Source of the DNA: Clostridia bacterium
GTDB lineage: Bacteria; Bacillota; Clostridia; Christensenellales; Borkfalkiaceae
Length of the DNA stretch: 64,000 nucleotides
Direction: 5' to 3'
Assembly: GCA_017456055.1 (NCBI GenBank)
Contig: JAFTKC010000002.1
Span: forward strand, 1-64,000
Below the pieces are notes generated by a model. It had not been told where the DNA came from. It did no database searches and saw only the letters and a list, made by a program, of their open reading frames with translations. Position numbers and translations under genes: made by a program. Within the stretch, counting starts at the first letter, position 1. Each line of letters opens with the position of its first letter. Below, one piece after another: positions 1-6,260 of the stretch.

Positions 1-50
1 ACGGGTCTGCAAAACCTTTACCCCCAGTCCGAATCTGGGTGGCGCCTCCA
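1..50 (+). tRNA. tRNA-Cys(GCA), 3' part only
   Basis: The window opens inside this gene: the anticodon loop with GCA, the T arm, the 3' acceptor strand, discriminator U and an encoded CCA at 48-50 are visible. A U discriminator is characteristic of cysteine tRNAs. The 5' half lies outside the window. Two bases separate it from the next tRNA, so they form a tRNA cluster. Confidence 0.9.
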
Positions 51-52
51 AT

Positions 53-139
53 GCCGAAGTGGCGGAATAGGCAGACGCAAGGGACTTAAAATCCCTCGGT
101 GGCAACACCGTACCGGTTCAAGTCCGGTCTCCGGCACCA
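53..139 (+). tRNA. tRNA-Leu(UAA)
   Basis: Class II tRNA with a long variable arm. The anticodon stem AGGGA/TCCCT encloses the loop CTTAAAA, giving anticodon UAA at 87-89, and CCA is encoded at 137-139. The acceptor strands GCCGAAG and CTCCGGC pair except for one A-C mismatch at the fifth pair, which may be a real variant or a sequence error. It is the last tRNA of the cluster and is followed by a strong terminator. Confidence 0.95.
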
Positions 140-146
140 AGTAATT

Positions 147-182
147 ATCCGAGCCATAATTGGTTCGGATTTACTTTTTTTA
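147..182 (+). terminator. Intrinsic terminator of the tRNA-Cys/tRNA-Leu cluster
   Basis: Nine-pair stem ATCCGAGCC / GGTTCGGAT with a 6-nt loop, followed by a T-rich tail, 7 nt after the tRNA-Leu CCA. Confidence 0.85.
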
Positions 183-193
183 TAAATAGTAAA

Positions 194-221
194 GACGAAA
201 CTAAACGTTTCGCCTTTTTTT
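194..221. terminator. Hairpin between convergent transcripts; terminator of uxaC and/or the tRNA cluster
   Basis: Stem GACGAAAC / GTTTCGCC (one G-U pair) with a T run on the plus side and A-rich sequence on the other. It lies 3 nt beyond the uxaC stop codon, so it probably works in both directions. The minus-strand tail is less T-rich. Confidence 0.6.
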
Positions 222-224
222 ACA

Positions 225-1616
225 TTATTTAACGTCAAAGTAATTGATTGAGTTGTTATAGGAGATATCCTCTACAACCTTACCTACTAATTCGATATTC
301 GAAGTAATTTCCCCATCTTCCATTAATGTGCCGAGATAATTACATAAGATTCTTCTAAAATAATGGTGTCTTAGGTAAGATAAGAGTGAACGGCTATCGG
401 TAAGCATACCAACGAAGGTTGCTAAATGTCCAGTAGCGGTTAAATCAACCAAATGTTTTTCCATACCTGGTTTATTATCTAAGAACCACCAAGCAGGTCC
501 ATATTGAATTTTACCTTTGGCACTACTATCTTGGAACGAACCGATTAAGGTGACAATTTCCGAGTTCATTTTTGGATTAAGGTTAAATACGATAGTCTTT
601 GGTAGCATGTTTTCTATATTAAGTTTATCAAATAATCTCGACATGTACTTAATGCTGTTATCTTCTGAAATACTATCAAAACCAGTATCTAAGCCTAACT
701 TGTTAAGCATAACGGTGTTGTTATTTCTCATTGCTCCAACGTGAACTTCGCATCTAATATCGTATTTAGCGTATAACTTCATTAAGAAGTAAGTTAAATA
801 GCCTTTAAAAATTTCACTTTCTTCAATTGAAACTGACTTTCCACTTCTTCTTAAAAAGAACACTTTTTCAGCGTCTTCTTTTGATGCGATTGGACAAACT
901 CTTTCTAAAGCGATATCTGCAGCCTTAGTGCCAACTTTAATAAACTCATTAAGTCTAACTTCTAACGCCTCTTCAAGTTTTGATAACGAGTCAATCTTAA
1001 AGGTTAAAGCCTCAAGTTGTCCAACGAAATCGTTGTACTTTTCTGCCTCAATGTTCATTATTTTATCTGCTCTAAACGCAGGGATAACTTTAAACTTGTA
1101 GTCTTTCGCAGCAATCTTAACGAAAGTGGTTAAATCGTCAAACACTTCGTTAGTGGTGAAAATAAATTTAACGTTAGAACTTTCAATCAAACTTTGTGGA
1201 GTAATGTTGTTAATTTTGATAAATTCATTGCACCAATCCCAAATTTGCTCAGCGTTTTCTTCGTTAATTTCAAGTTCGCAGTTAAAGAATTCTTTTAGTT
1301 CCACTTGTGACCAATGGTATAATGGATTACCGAAAGCTGTTGATAAGGTTTTGCAGTAAGCCATAAACTTTTCTTTATTAGATTTTGCGCCGGTAATACA
1401 CTCTTCGTCAACGCCGTAATTTCTCATTAAACGCCACTTGTAGTGATCTCCTGCTAGCCAAATTTCAAAAATATCGTTAAACGTATTATTTTCTAAAATT
1501 TGCTTTTCTGGTAAATGGCAGTGATAATCGAAGATAGGCATCTTCTCAGCGTAGTTAAAATATAACTTTTTTGCCGATTCATTTTTTAGTAAAAAATCGT
1601 CTCTAAGATAACTCAT
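225..1616 (-). CDS. uxaC: Glucuronate (uronate) isomerase
   Basis: 463 aa, the normal length for UxaC, an amidohydrolase-superfamily isomerase that converts D-glucuronate to D-fructuronate and D-galacturonate to D-tagaturonate in the cytoplasm. Visible family features are the N-terminal metal-binding DYHCHL motif (about residues 30-35), the EVHVGAMRNNN segment and the GPAWWFLDNKPGM block near the C-terminus. The start has a good Shine-Dalgarno (GAGGAGA) and a near-consensus promoter at 1650-1678. No other uronate genes (uxaA, uxaB, uxuA, kdgK) are in the window, so it is monocistronic here and the rest of the pathway must be elsewhere. Confidence 0.95.
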   Translation of the reverse strand: MSYLRDDFLLKNESAKKLYFNYAEKMPIFDYHCHLPEKQILENNTFNDIFEIWLAGDHYKWRLMRNYGVDEECITGAKSNKEKFMAYCKTLSTAFGNPLYHWSQVELKEFFNCELEINEENAEQIWDWCNEFIKINNITPQSLIESSNVKFIFTTNEVFDDLTTFVKIAAKDYKFKVIPAFRADKIMNIEAEKYNDFVGQLEALTFKIDSLSKLEEALEVRLNEFIKVGTKAADIALERVCPIASKEDAEKVFFLRRSGKSVSIEESEIFKGYLTYFLMKLYAKYDIRCEVHVGAMRNNNTVMLNKLGLDTGFDSISEDNSIKYMSRLFDKLNIENMLPKTIVFNLNPKMNSEIVTLIGSFQDSSAKGKIQYGPAWWFLDNKPGMEKHLVDLTATGHLATFVGMLTDSRSLLSYLRHHYFRRILCNYLGTLMEDGEITSNIELVGKVVEDISYNNSINYFDVK

Positions 1617-1649
1617 AGTTTCTCCTCATATAAAAAATCGTTCTAGTAA

Positions 1650-1678
1650 ATTATAGCACGATAAACAATAAAAATCAA
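1650..1678 (-). promoter_or_regulatory. Sigma-A-type promoter of uxaC
   Basis: On the minus strand, TTGATT - 17 bp - TATAAT, about 30 nt upstream of the uxaC start codon. No clear operator palindrome is seen beside it. Confidence 0.75.
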
Positions 1679-1717
1679 TAACAAAAAAAAGATAATTAAA
1701 AATTAGTGAAAAATCTT

Positions 1718-1745
1718 TTGACTTTGTGAAAATTTGTGTTATAAT
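1718..1745 (+). promoter_or_regulatory. Promoter of tRNA-Leu(UAG)
   Basis: TTGACT - 16 bp - TATAAT, with the predicted start a few nucleotides upstream of the mature tRNA 5' end at 1758. Confidence 0.8.
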
Positions 1746-1757
1746 ATAAATCGTCAA

Positions 1758-1840
1758 GCGGATATGGCGGAATTGGCAGACGCGCTAGACTTAGGATCTA
1801 GTGGGCGACCGTGGGGGTTCAAGTCCCTTTATCCGCACCA
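1758..1840 (+). tRNA. tRNA-Leu(UAG)
   Basis: Class II tRNA with perfect acceptor pairing (GCGGATA / TATCCGC), anticodon stem CTAGA/TCTAG, loop CTTAGGA (anticodon UAG at 1792-1794), a long variable arm and encoded CCA at 1838-1840. It has its own promoter and terminator. Its T-arm and 3' end recur in degenerate form at 2016-2035. Confidence 0.95.
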
Positions 1841-1844
1841 AAAG

Positions 1845-1883
1845 GACTTAAATAGACCGTTAGGTTTGTTTAAGTCTTTTTTT
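1845..1883 (+). terminator. Terminator of tRNA-Leu(UAG)
   Basis: Stem GACTTAAA / TTTAAGTC extended inward by wobble pairs, followed by seven T. It starts 5 nt after the tRNA CCA. Confidence 0.85.
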
Positions 1884-1896
1884 ATGATTAACGTAA

Positions 1897-2023
1897 GGGA
1901 CTTGAACGGGTAGGAATCGGCAACCTGCAAACTAATTATTATATCTTGGTTGACGATAAAAGGTGGTCACCCACCTTTTACTACCCAGGCGCGATAGTGA
2001 GCGAAACGAACGGAGCAAGTCCC
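1897..2023 (+). repeat. Foldback element with tRNA T-arm-like ends
   Basis: Nested inverted repeats: outer GGGACTTG (1897-1904) with CAAGTCCC (2016-2023), then GGGTAG (1908-1913) with CTACCC (1981-1986), then a 10-bp hairpin TAAAAGGTGG / CCACCTTTTA (1957-1980). The left end, read on the minus strand, reproduces the GTTCAAGTCCC T-arm sequence of the tRNA-Leu just upstream. The interior is richer in G+C than its surroundings and has no reading frame of note. I know of no named family for it. It could be a small palindromic insertion or a remnant of an element that used the tRNA gene. Confidence 0.6.
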
Positions 2024-2035
2024 AATATTCGCACC
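2016..2035 (+). repeat. Decayed second copy of the tRNA-Leu 3' end
   Basis: CAAGTCCC followed by AATATTCGC and ACCA closely matches the T-arm-to-CCA end of tRNA-Leu(UAG) at 1819-1840, with three changes in the acceptor strand. No tRNA 5' half precedes it, so it is not a gene. Its position just before a second terminator looks like a displaced 3' fragment of the kind left at the far end of a tRNA-integrated element. Confidence 0.65.
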
Positions 2036-2083
2036 AAAAGAGTATATGTTGAATCGTTAGATTCTGCGTAAACTCTTTTTTTG
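2036..2083 (+). terminator. Second terminator-like hairpin downstream of the tRNA-Leu fragment
   Basis: AAAAGAGT (2036-2043) pairs with ACTCTTTT (2072-2079), with an inner GAATC/GATTC pair and a T run. Its layout parallels the terminator at 1845-1883, as if tRNA end and terminator had been duplicated together. Confidence 0.7.
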
Positions 2084-2091
2084 TTTCAATA

Positions 2092-2120
2092 TTGAAATAC
2101 TATAAATTTTATGCTAAAAT
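2092..2120 (+). promoter_or_regulatory. Promoter of the SGNH lipoprotein gene
   Basis: TTGAAA - 17 bp - TAAAAT, followed by a GGAGGA ribosome binding site at 2139-2144. Confidence 0.75.
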
Positions 2121-2151
2121 TATAAATAGTTAAACTTTGGAGGAAATATAG

Positions 2152-4122
2152 ATGAAAAAATTTTTTATTTTTTTATTAATATTTATATTCACCTTTTCTC
2201 TAGTCGGTTGTGGCGAGACTAACGACGATAATAACGTAGATGATTCGCATATTAAAATTGACGGCACATCCCCCGAACTTAGAATAAATACTAAGGGATA
2301 TTGGGAAATCTCCTACGACGAAGGCGAAAGTTGGGCATCTCTTAACGCAAAAGCGCACGGAAAGGACGGCGAAAATGGAAAAGACGGGCGTGGAATTGAG
2401 AAAGTTGAGATAATCGACGGCGAATTTTGGATTACCTACACAAGTGACCTAGACAATCCCGTTAACGTTGGAAACGTAGAACAAGCCGACTATTATTTGC
2501 AAGACTTAATAGAAAGCGTTTTTGAAATTAAAAAAGACCAATTTATTAGCCAAAGTAAAACGTTAGAAAATCCAAGTTGGTACTATACAACTTCAACTTT
2601 TTCTGGTTGGGGTGGCAGTATCGGCATGCCCCAAACTTTAGAGGCTGTTGCAATAAAAATTAGAGCAAGAGCAACTGCAATAACGCAAATTAAATTTTTC
2701 TTAAATAAAAACGATAAAAACGGCGAAGTTGTTATGAGTGAAACTCTTGACGTAAACGTTCCTGCAAATCAAGAAGCAGATATCGTTTGGAAAGTGCCTA
2801 AAAAACTTGTTAACAACACCGACTCCCTATATTTAACGTATAATTGCAACCAATTTTGTGACTTATACTCAAATACGGGTGCAAGCGCAGATATCTCCTC
2901 TAGCCATTATCAAGCGTCAATGACCTACACGACGAACGGAAAACTTTTAGATTCTCCATCAAAAATGACCGACTCATACGGAAAACCCGCAAAATATATT
3001 TACGCTTTACTTGGCGTAGTGCAAGACACGTTAGAATTTAAGGATACGGCATTTACCGAGAGCAAAAATATTAACGTGTTCTTACCAGATAGATACGATT
3101 TAGCAGTAAACGACAACTTCCAACTCTTCTATCGTGGAGTAGTTCAAGCAGTAAACCCATACAACTACGATATAGTTGTCACCTGTTCAAAAGGTAAAGA
3201 ATATCCTAGATATTTCGAGTGGACTCCAACTGAAAGTGATATTGGTACACACAAATTTACCCTAAAAGTTTTTGACGATAATGGTAATCTTCTTGGAAGC
3301 GACACAACAACCTTAAACGTATGCGCTCCAAAAACAACTAATGAAACGCAAAACGTTTTGTGTATTGGAGATAGTTTAACCACCGATGGAACTTGGGTTT
3401 ACGAAGCCAGAAGAAGATTTACTAAAACGGGTGGATCACCCGAAGGTTTAGGGCTTAACTACCTAAACCTTATTGGAACTAAAATAAATACAATTGCCGG
3501 CGAAAAGATCCCTTGTGAAGGATACGGCGGTTGGACTTGGGAAAAATTCTGCAGTTCGGCAAGCCCGTTTTACGATCAATCAATTAGCGATATTAGTTTT
3601 AAATCCTATTGCACTAAAAACGGATTTAGTGATATTGGCGTAGTATATATTCTACTCACTTGGAACGGGCAAGGTACACCCTATAAAACCGATTACTCTT
3701 TTGATAAAGGACATTTCGTATATGCACAAGAAATTCTAGACAAAATACACGCAGAGTATCCAAATGCAATTATTCGTTGCATGGGAATTCAAATACCCTC
3801 TCAAATTGGTGGTATGGGGGCAAATTACGGAGCAAGTGGTGGCTATAGCAACGATTATGGAATGCTCGTTTCAGCTATGAATTATAACGCAACTTTAGAA
3901 GCGCTTTGCAATTCAACAAAATATAAAAACTTCGTAAAATACGTTGACGTTGCAGGTCAATTTGATACCGATTATAATATGCCGTCTACAAATAAGCCCG
4001 TAAACAATAGAAACAACACTACTGAAGTTATTGGAACTAACGGAGTTCACCCATCTACTGCAGGCTACTATCAAATTGCAGATGCGGCGTTTAGATCACT
4101 ATGTGAGTTATTTTCAAAATAA
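2152..4122 (+). CDS. Surface lipoprotein with SGNH/GDSL hydrolase domain
   Basis: 656 aa. A lipoprotein signal peptide ends in the lipobox LVGC (Cys20), so the protein is exported and lipid-anchored. Residues about 40-100 hold an INTKGYWEISYDEGESW segment and a short glycine/aspartate-rich collagen-like stretch (GKDGENGKDGRG), resembling modules seen in surface proteins. An Ig-like region precedes the hydrolase at about 295-400. The SGNH core starts at GDSLT (Ser about 407), with GYGGW as block II and WNG as block III; the C-terminal block reads NGVH where DxxH is canonical. A carbohydrate or deacetylating esterase is likely, substrate unknown. The gene is monocistronic with its own promoter, on the strand opposite its neighbours. 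Confidence 0.85.
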   Translation: MKKFFIFLLIFIFTFSLVGCGETNDDNNVDDSHIKIDGTSPELRINTKGYWEISYDEGESWASLNAKAHGKDGENGKDGRGIEKVEIIDGEFWITYTSDLDNPVNVGNVEQADYYLQDLIESVFEIKKDQFISQSKTLENPSWYYTTSTFSGWGGSIGMPQTLEAVAIKIRARATAITQIKFFLNKNDKNGEVVMSETLDVNVPANQEADIVWKVPKKLVNNTDSLYLTYNCNQFCDLYSNTGASADISSSHYQASMTYTTNGKLLDSPSKMTDSYGKPAKYIYALLGVVQDTLEFKDTAFTESKNINVFLPDRYDLAVNDNFQLFYRGVVQAVNPYNYDIVVTCSKGKEYPRYFEWTPTESDIGTHKFTLKVFDDNGNLLGSDTTTLNVCAPKTTNETQNVLCIGDSLTTDGTWVYEARRRFTKTGGSPEGLGLNYLNLIGTKINTIAGEKIPCEGYGGWTWEKFCSSASPFYDQSISDISFKSYCTKNGFSDIGVVYILLTWNGQGTPYKTDYSFDKGHFVYAQEILDKIHAEYPNAIIRCMGIQIPSQIGGMGANYGASGGYSNDYGMLVSAMNYNATLEALCNSTKYKNFVKYVDVAGQFDTDYNMPSTNKPVNNRNNTTEVIGTNGVHPSTAGYYQIADAAFRSLCELFSK

Positions 4123-4143
4123 ACAAAAATTTTAAATAAAAAA

Positions 4144-4173
4144 AGAGTACGCTTATGGGCGTTCTCCATAGGG
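4144..4173 (+). repeat. GAGTACGC repeat, left copy
   Basis: AGAGTACGC followed by a CCATAGGGA core. The same layout occurs on the minus strand at 4939-4970 (AGAGTACGC, then CCCATAGGGAA). TATGG/CCATA (4154-4170) forms a small hairpin. The two copies face each other and bound the segment with the S23-type gene. Confidence 0.6.
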
Positions 4174-4188
4174 ATTTTTTAGAAACAT

Positions 4189-4232
4189 AAAAGGATGGCA
4201 AAAATTTTGCCATCCTTTTTCTTTTTTGCTTT
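4189..4232 (+). terminator. Terminator of the SGNH lipoprotein gene
   Basis: Near-perfect 15-bp hairpin AAAAGGATGGCAAAA / TTTTGCCATCCTTTT with a T-rich tail. Its right arm and tail are almost identical to the ychF terminator at 63947-63978. Just beyond it, 4238-4275 holds two overlapping, mutually exclusive small hairpins (ACTTTC/GAAAGT and AGTATAG/CTATACT). Confidence 0.9.
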
Positions 4233-4281
4233 GCAAAACACACGACTTTCTTTTGAAAGTATAGTGTGCTATACTTTTTAA

Positions 4282-4332
4282 TTGTGTAAACAATAAACCC
4301 CCAGATAGTCTGGGGGTTTATTGTTTACACAA
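4282..4332. repeat. Perfect 24-bp inverted repeat with 3-nt loop
   Basis: The arm at 4282-4305 (beginning TTGTGTAAAC, ending CCCCCAGA) is repeated exactly inverted at 4309-4332 around the loop TAG. No T run follows on either strand, so it is not a standard intrinsic terminator. No gene is adjacent on the plus side; the terminator of the S23-type gene abuts it on the other. Confidence 0.9.
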
Positions 4333-4333
4333 G

Positions 4334-4364
4334 AAAGACTCGACTTATAAAAAGTCGAGTCTTT
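4334..4364 (-). terminator. Terminator-like hairpin after the S23-type gene
   Basis: Perfect 13-bp stem AAAGACTCGACTT / AAGTCGAGTCTTT with a short loop, immediately beyond the stop codon at 4366. The minus-strand tail is only weakly T-rich. Confidence 0.7.
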
Positions 4365-4365
4365 A

Positions 4366-4719
4366 TTATTTTTTCTCTTTAAGCGTTTTACACGAAGAAA
4401 TTAACATCTTTCGTATTGCACCACAATCATTGGTAAGTTTTTTATATTGCTTTTCTTCTAAATACCCTGTTTCAAAAAGCAATTCCAACCAATATTCACT
4501 TTCAAAGCACTCTTTTAAGGCAATTTCAAGTTTAGAAATAAAGTCAGCCGTTCCTTGTGCATATTGCGCTTCGTGGATATTTGCCCCAATACTTGTCCCT
4601 GAACGAAGAAGTTGATTAGTTAACACACTTTCTTTATTAGTCGACTTAATTTCTCTTGTAACAAAAACAATGCTTTTAGCAAATTCTTTTGCTCTTTCTC
4701 TTAAAATACTTTCACTCAT
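4366..4719 (-). CDS. Four-helix bundle protein, S23 / 23S rRNA intervening-sequence family
   Basis: 117 aa, the usual length for the family. The sequence is helical throughout and contains the conserved LLRSGTSIGANIHEAQYA segment in the middle and a KLEIALKECFESEYWLELL helix after it. Homologues are encoded in intervening sequences of 23S rRNA genes, as stand-alone genes, and as the accessory protein of diversity-generating retroelements; their general function is unsettled. Here no rRNA or reverse transcriptase is near. It sits alone inside a hairpin-rich segment bounded by inverted repeats. It lacks a Shine-Dalgarno, and its promoter places transcription start at or next to the ATG, suggesting a leaderless mRNA. 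Confidence 0.9.
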   Translation of the reverse strand: MSESILRERAKEFAKSIVFVTREIKSTNKESVLTNQLLRSGTSIGANIHEAQYAQGTADFISKLEIALKECFESEYWLELLFETGYLEEKQYKKLTNDCGAIRKMLISSCKTLKEKK

Positions 4720-4725
4720 AAATTT

Positions 4726-4754
4726 ATTATATCATATTAAAAGTTTTAAGTAAA
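4726..4754 (-). promoter_or_regulatory. Promoter of the S23-type gene, predicted leaderless
   Basis: On the minus strand TTTACT - 17 bp - TATAAT, and only 6 nt between the -10 box and the ATG. The predicted start site therefore falls on or beside the initiation codon. Confidence 0.65.
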
Positions 4755-4927
4755 GTGATATTGTTTGCGTTGCAAACAGTTATATTTTTGGACAAGTCTA
4801 AAAGTTATATTTTGACTTTTAGTCAAAGTTATATAAAATAAATCCTTAACTTGCCGTTAGGCAAATATAACTGCGTAGCAATATCACTCGCTTTTAGCGA
4901 ATATAACAAATCCGTAAGGATTTATTT
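4755..4927. repeat. Array of short hairpins separated by GTTATAT/ATATAAC spacers
   Basis: Short inverted repeats alternate with a near-constant 7-mer. Hairpins include TGTTTGC/GCAAACA (4762-4778), TTTTGGAC/GTCTAAAA (4785-4802), TTTGACT/AGTCAAA (4811-4827), TTGCC/GGCAA (4851-4864), CGC/GCG (4889-4899) and AAATCC/GGATTT (4908-4923). Spacers read GTGATAT (4755), GTTATAT (4779, 4804, 4828), then inverted as ATATAAC (4865), ATATCAC (4881) and ATATAAC (4901), so the whole array has rough dyad symmetry. AAATAAATCC (4836-4845) can also pair with GGATTTATTT (4918-4927). No coding potential is evident. Confidence 0.75.
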
Positions 4928-4931
4928 AGTT

Positions 4932-4970
4932 GTCGCAATTCCCTATGGGAAGAGCGACTATGCGTACTCT
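4932..4970 (-). repeat. GAGTACGC repeat, right (inverted) copy
   Basis: Minus-strand AGAGTACGC followed by a hairpin: GTCGC/GCGAC (4932-4936 with 4954-4958) around TTCCC/GGGAA. It is related to the left copy at 4144-4173. It lies 12 nt past the stop codon of the pfp gene and could also end that transcript, but no T run follows the hairpin on the minus strand. Confidence 0.6.
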
Positions 4971-4981
4971 TTTTTTTTTAA

Positions 4982-6232
4982 TTATTTCTTTTCAACTAAA
5001 ACTTTTTTAAGTTTAGCAAACCTTGGAAGTCCGTCTTCCTTAAGCATATCAGGTTCACCTTGAATTAGTGGAAGTGCGTATTTAACGAACTCGTCTGAAA
5101 TACCCGTACCGTTATTGATAATCCACTCAAGTGGAACGGTTTTTTCGGTATTTGCAGCAAGTTCTAAAGGCAATAATTTATATTCGCATTCGTACTTATC
5201 CCCTTCCTTTCTTGCATAGCAAACCATTTTATCCGTTTCTCCGTTAACTGCGGCTCTAACTGCTTGCTTACCTGCTTCAAAAGTTTCTTCAATATCAGTT
5301 TTACTAGCACAGTGTGCAGCGCATCTTTGCATAAGTGAAAGTTCAACTGCTCTAACTTTAGAACCAGTTTCAGCCTTAATGATATTAGAAAGGGTTGCTG
5401 CAACGCCACCTAATTGAGCGTGACCAAAACTATCTCTAGCGCCTGCTTGACCTAACGCTTCGCAAACTAGTACGCCGTCGGCGTTTTTAATACCTTCAGA
5501 AACAACTGCAATACACTTGTTGTTGTTTTTAGCCATAACGTCTTTAACGTCGGCAATAAACTTATTAACGTCAAATGGAATTTCAGGCAAATAAATTAAA
5601 TCTGCGCCTAAACCCTTAGCGTTTGCAAGTTGAGCAGCGGCAGTTAACCAACCTGCGTTTCTGCCCATAACTTCAATAACGCAAATCATTGGAGTATCGT
5701 AAACCTTTGCATCAAGATTGATTTCCATAATAGAAGTCGCAATATATTTAGCGGCAGATGCAAAGCCTGGGCAGTGATCAGTACCAAAAAGGTCGTTATC
5801 AATAGTTTTTGGAACGCCAATAACGTTCATATCATAGCCAGATTTTGCCATAAATTTACTGATTTTATTACAAGTATCCATACTGTCGTTTCCACCGTTA
5901 TAGAAGAAATAACGAACATCGTATTTTTTGAATACTTCAAGTAATTTCTTATAATCAGTGTCGTCTACGTCGGCATCTTTTAACTTATATCTAACCGAGC
6001 CTAAAGCAGAAGAAGGAGTATTTTTTAGAAGTAATAATTCCTTTTCATCTTCTTTAGAGATATCGTACATTTCTTCGTTTAATATACCTCTAATGCCGTG
6101 AGCAGCGCCGTAAACTGCGGTAATTTGCTCAGATTTTAAGCCTTCGATAAATACACCGGCGGCACTTGCGTTAATAACGGAAGTTGGACCACCAGATTGC
6201 GCAAAAATAAGCGCGCCTTTCAAGTTTTTCAT
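4982..6232 (-). CDS. pfp: Pyrophosphate-dependent 6-phosphofructokinase
   Basis: 416 aa, clearly longer than ATP-PFK. It catalyses reversible phosphorylation of fructose 6-phosphate with PPi. The nucleotide-site motif reads GGNDSMDT instead of the GGDGT of ATP enzymes, and the catalytic loop reads PKTIDNDL, with Lys where ATP-PFK has Gly; both point to PPi as donor. A conserved VIEVMGRNAGWLTAAAQLA segment follows. It is transcribed directly after pfkA (28-nt gap), giving the cell both an ATP- and a PPi-dependent enzyme from one transcript. The assignment of donor rests on the motifs. Confidence 0.9.
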   Translation of the reverse strand: MKNLKGALIFAQSGGPTSVINASAAGVFIEGLKSEQITAVYGAAHGIRGILNEEMYDISKEDEKELLLLKNTPSSALGSVRYKLKDADVDDTDYKKLLEVFKKYDVRYFFYNGGNDSMDTCNKISKFMAKSGYDMNVIGVPKTIDNDLFGTDHCPGFASAAKYIATSIMEINLDAKVYDTPMICVIEVMGRNAGWLTAAAQLANAKGLGADLIYLPEIPFDVNKFIADVKDVMAKNNNKCIAVVSEGIKNADGVLVCEALGQAGARDSFGHAQLGGVAATLSNIIKAETGSKVRAVELSLMQRCAAHCASKTDIEETFEAGKQAVRAAVNGETDKMVCYARKEGDKYECEYKLLPLELAANTEKTVPLEWIINNGTGISDEFVKYALPLIQGEPDMLKEDGLPRFAKLKKVLVEKK

Positions 6233-6260
6233 GTGTTTCTCCTTTTACAAATAAATAATA

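Noticed and set aside
1991..2035. Possible fourth complete tRNA ending at 2035 with CACCA
   Set aside because: The 3' end resembles tRNA-Leu, but there is no matching 5' acceptor strand, D arm or anticodon arm upstream. It is treated as a displaced fragment.
4755..4927. CRISPR array
   Set aside because: The constant unit is only 7 nt, changes orientation midway, and the intervening sequences are palindromes of 10-18 nt, not spacers. No cas genes are present.
4851..5063. 70-codon plus-strand open frame overlapping the hairpin array and the end of pfp
   Set aside because: It covers non-coding repeats and antisense of pfp, with no ribosome binding site.
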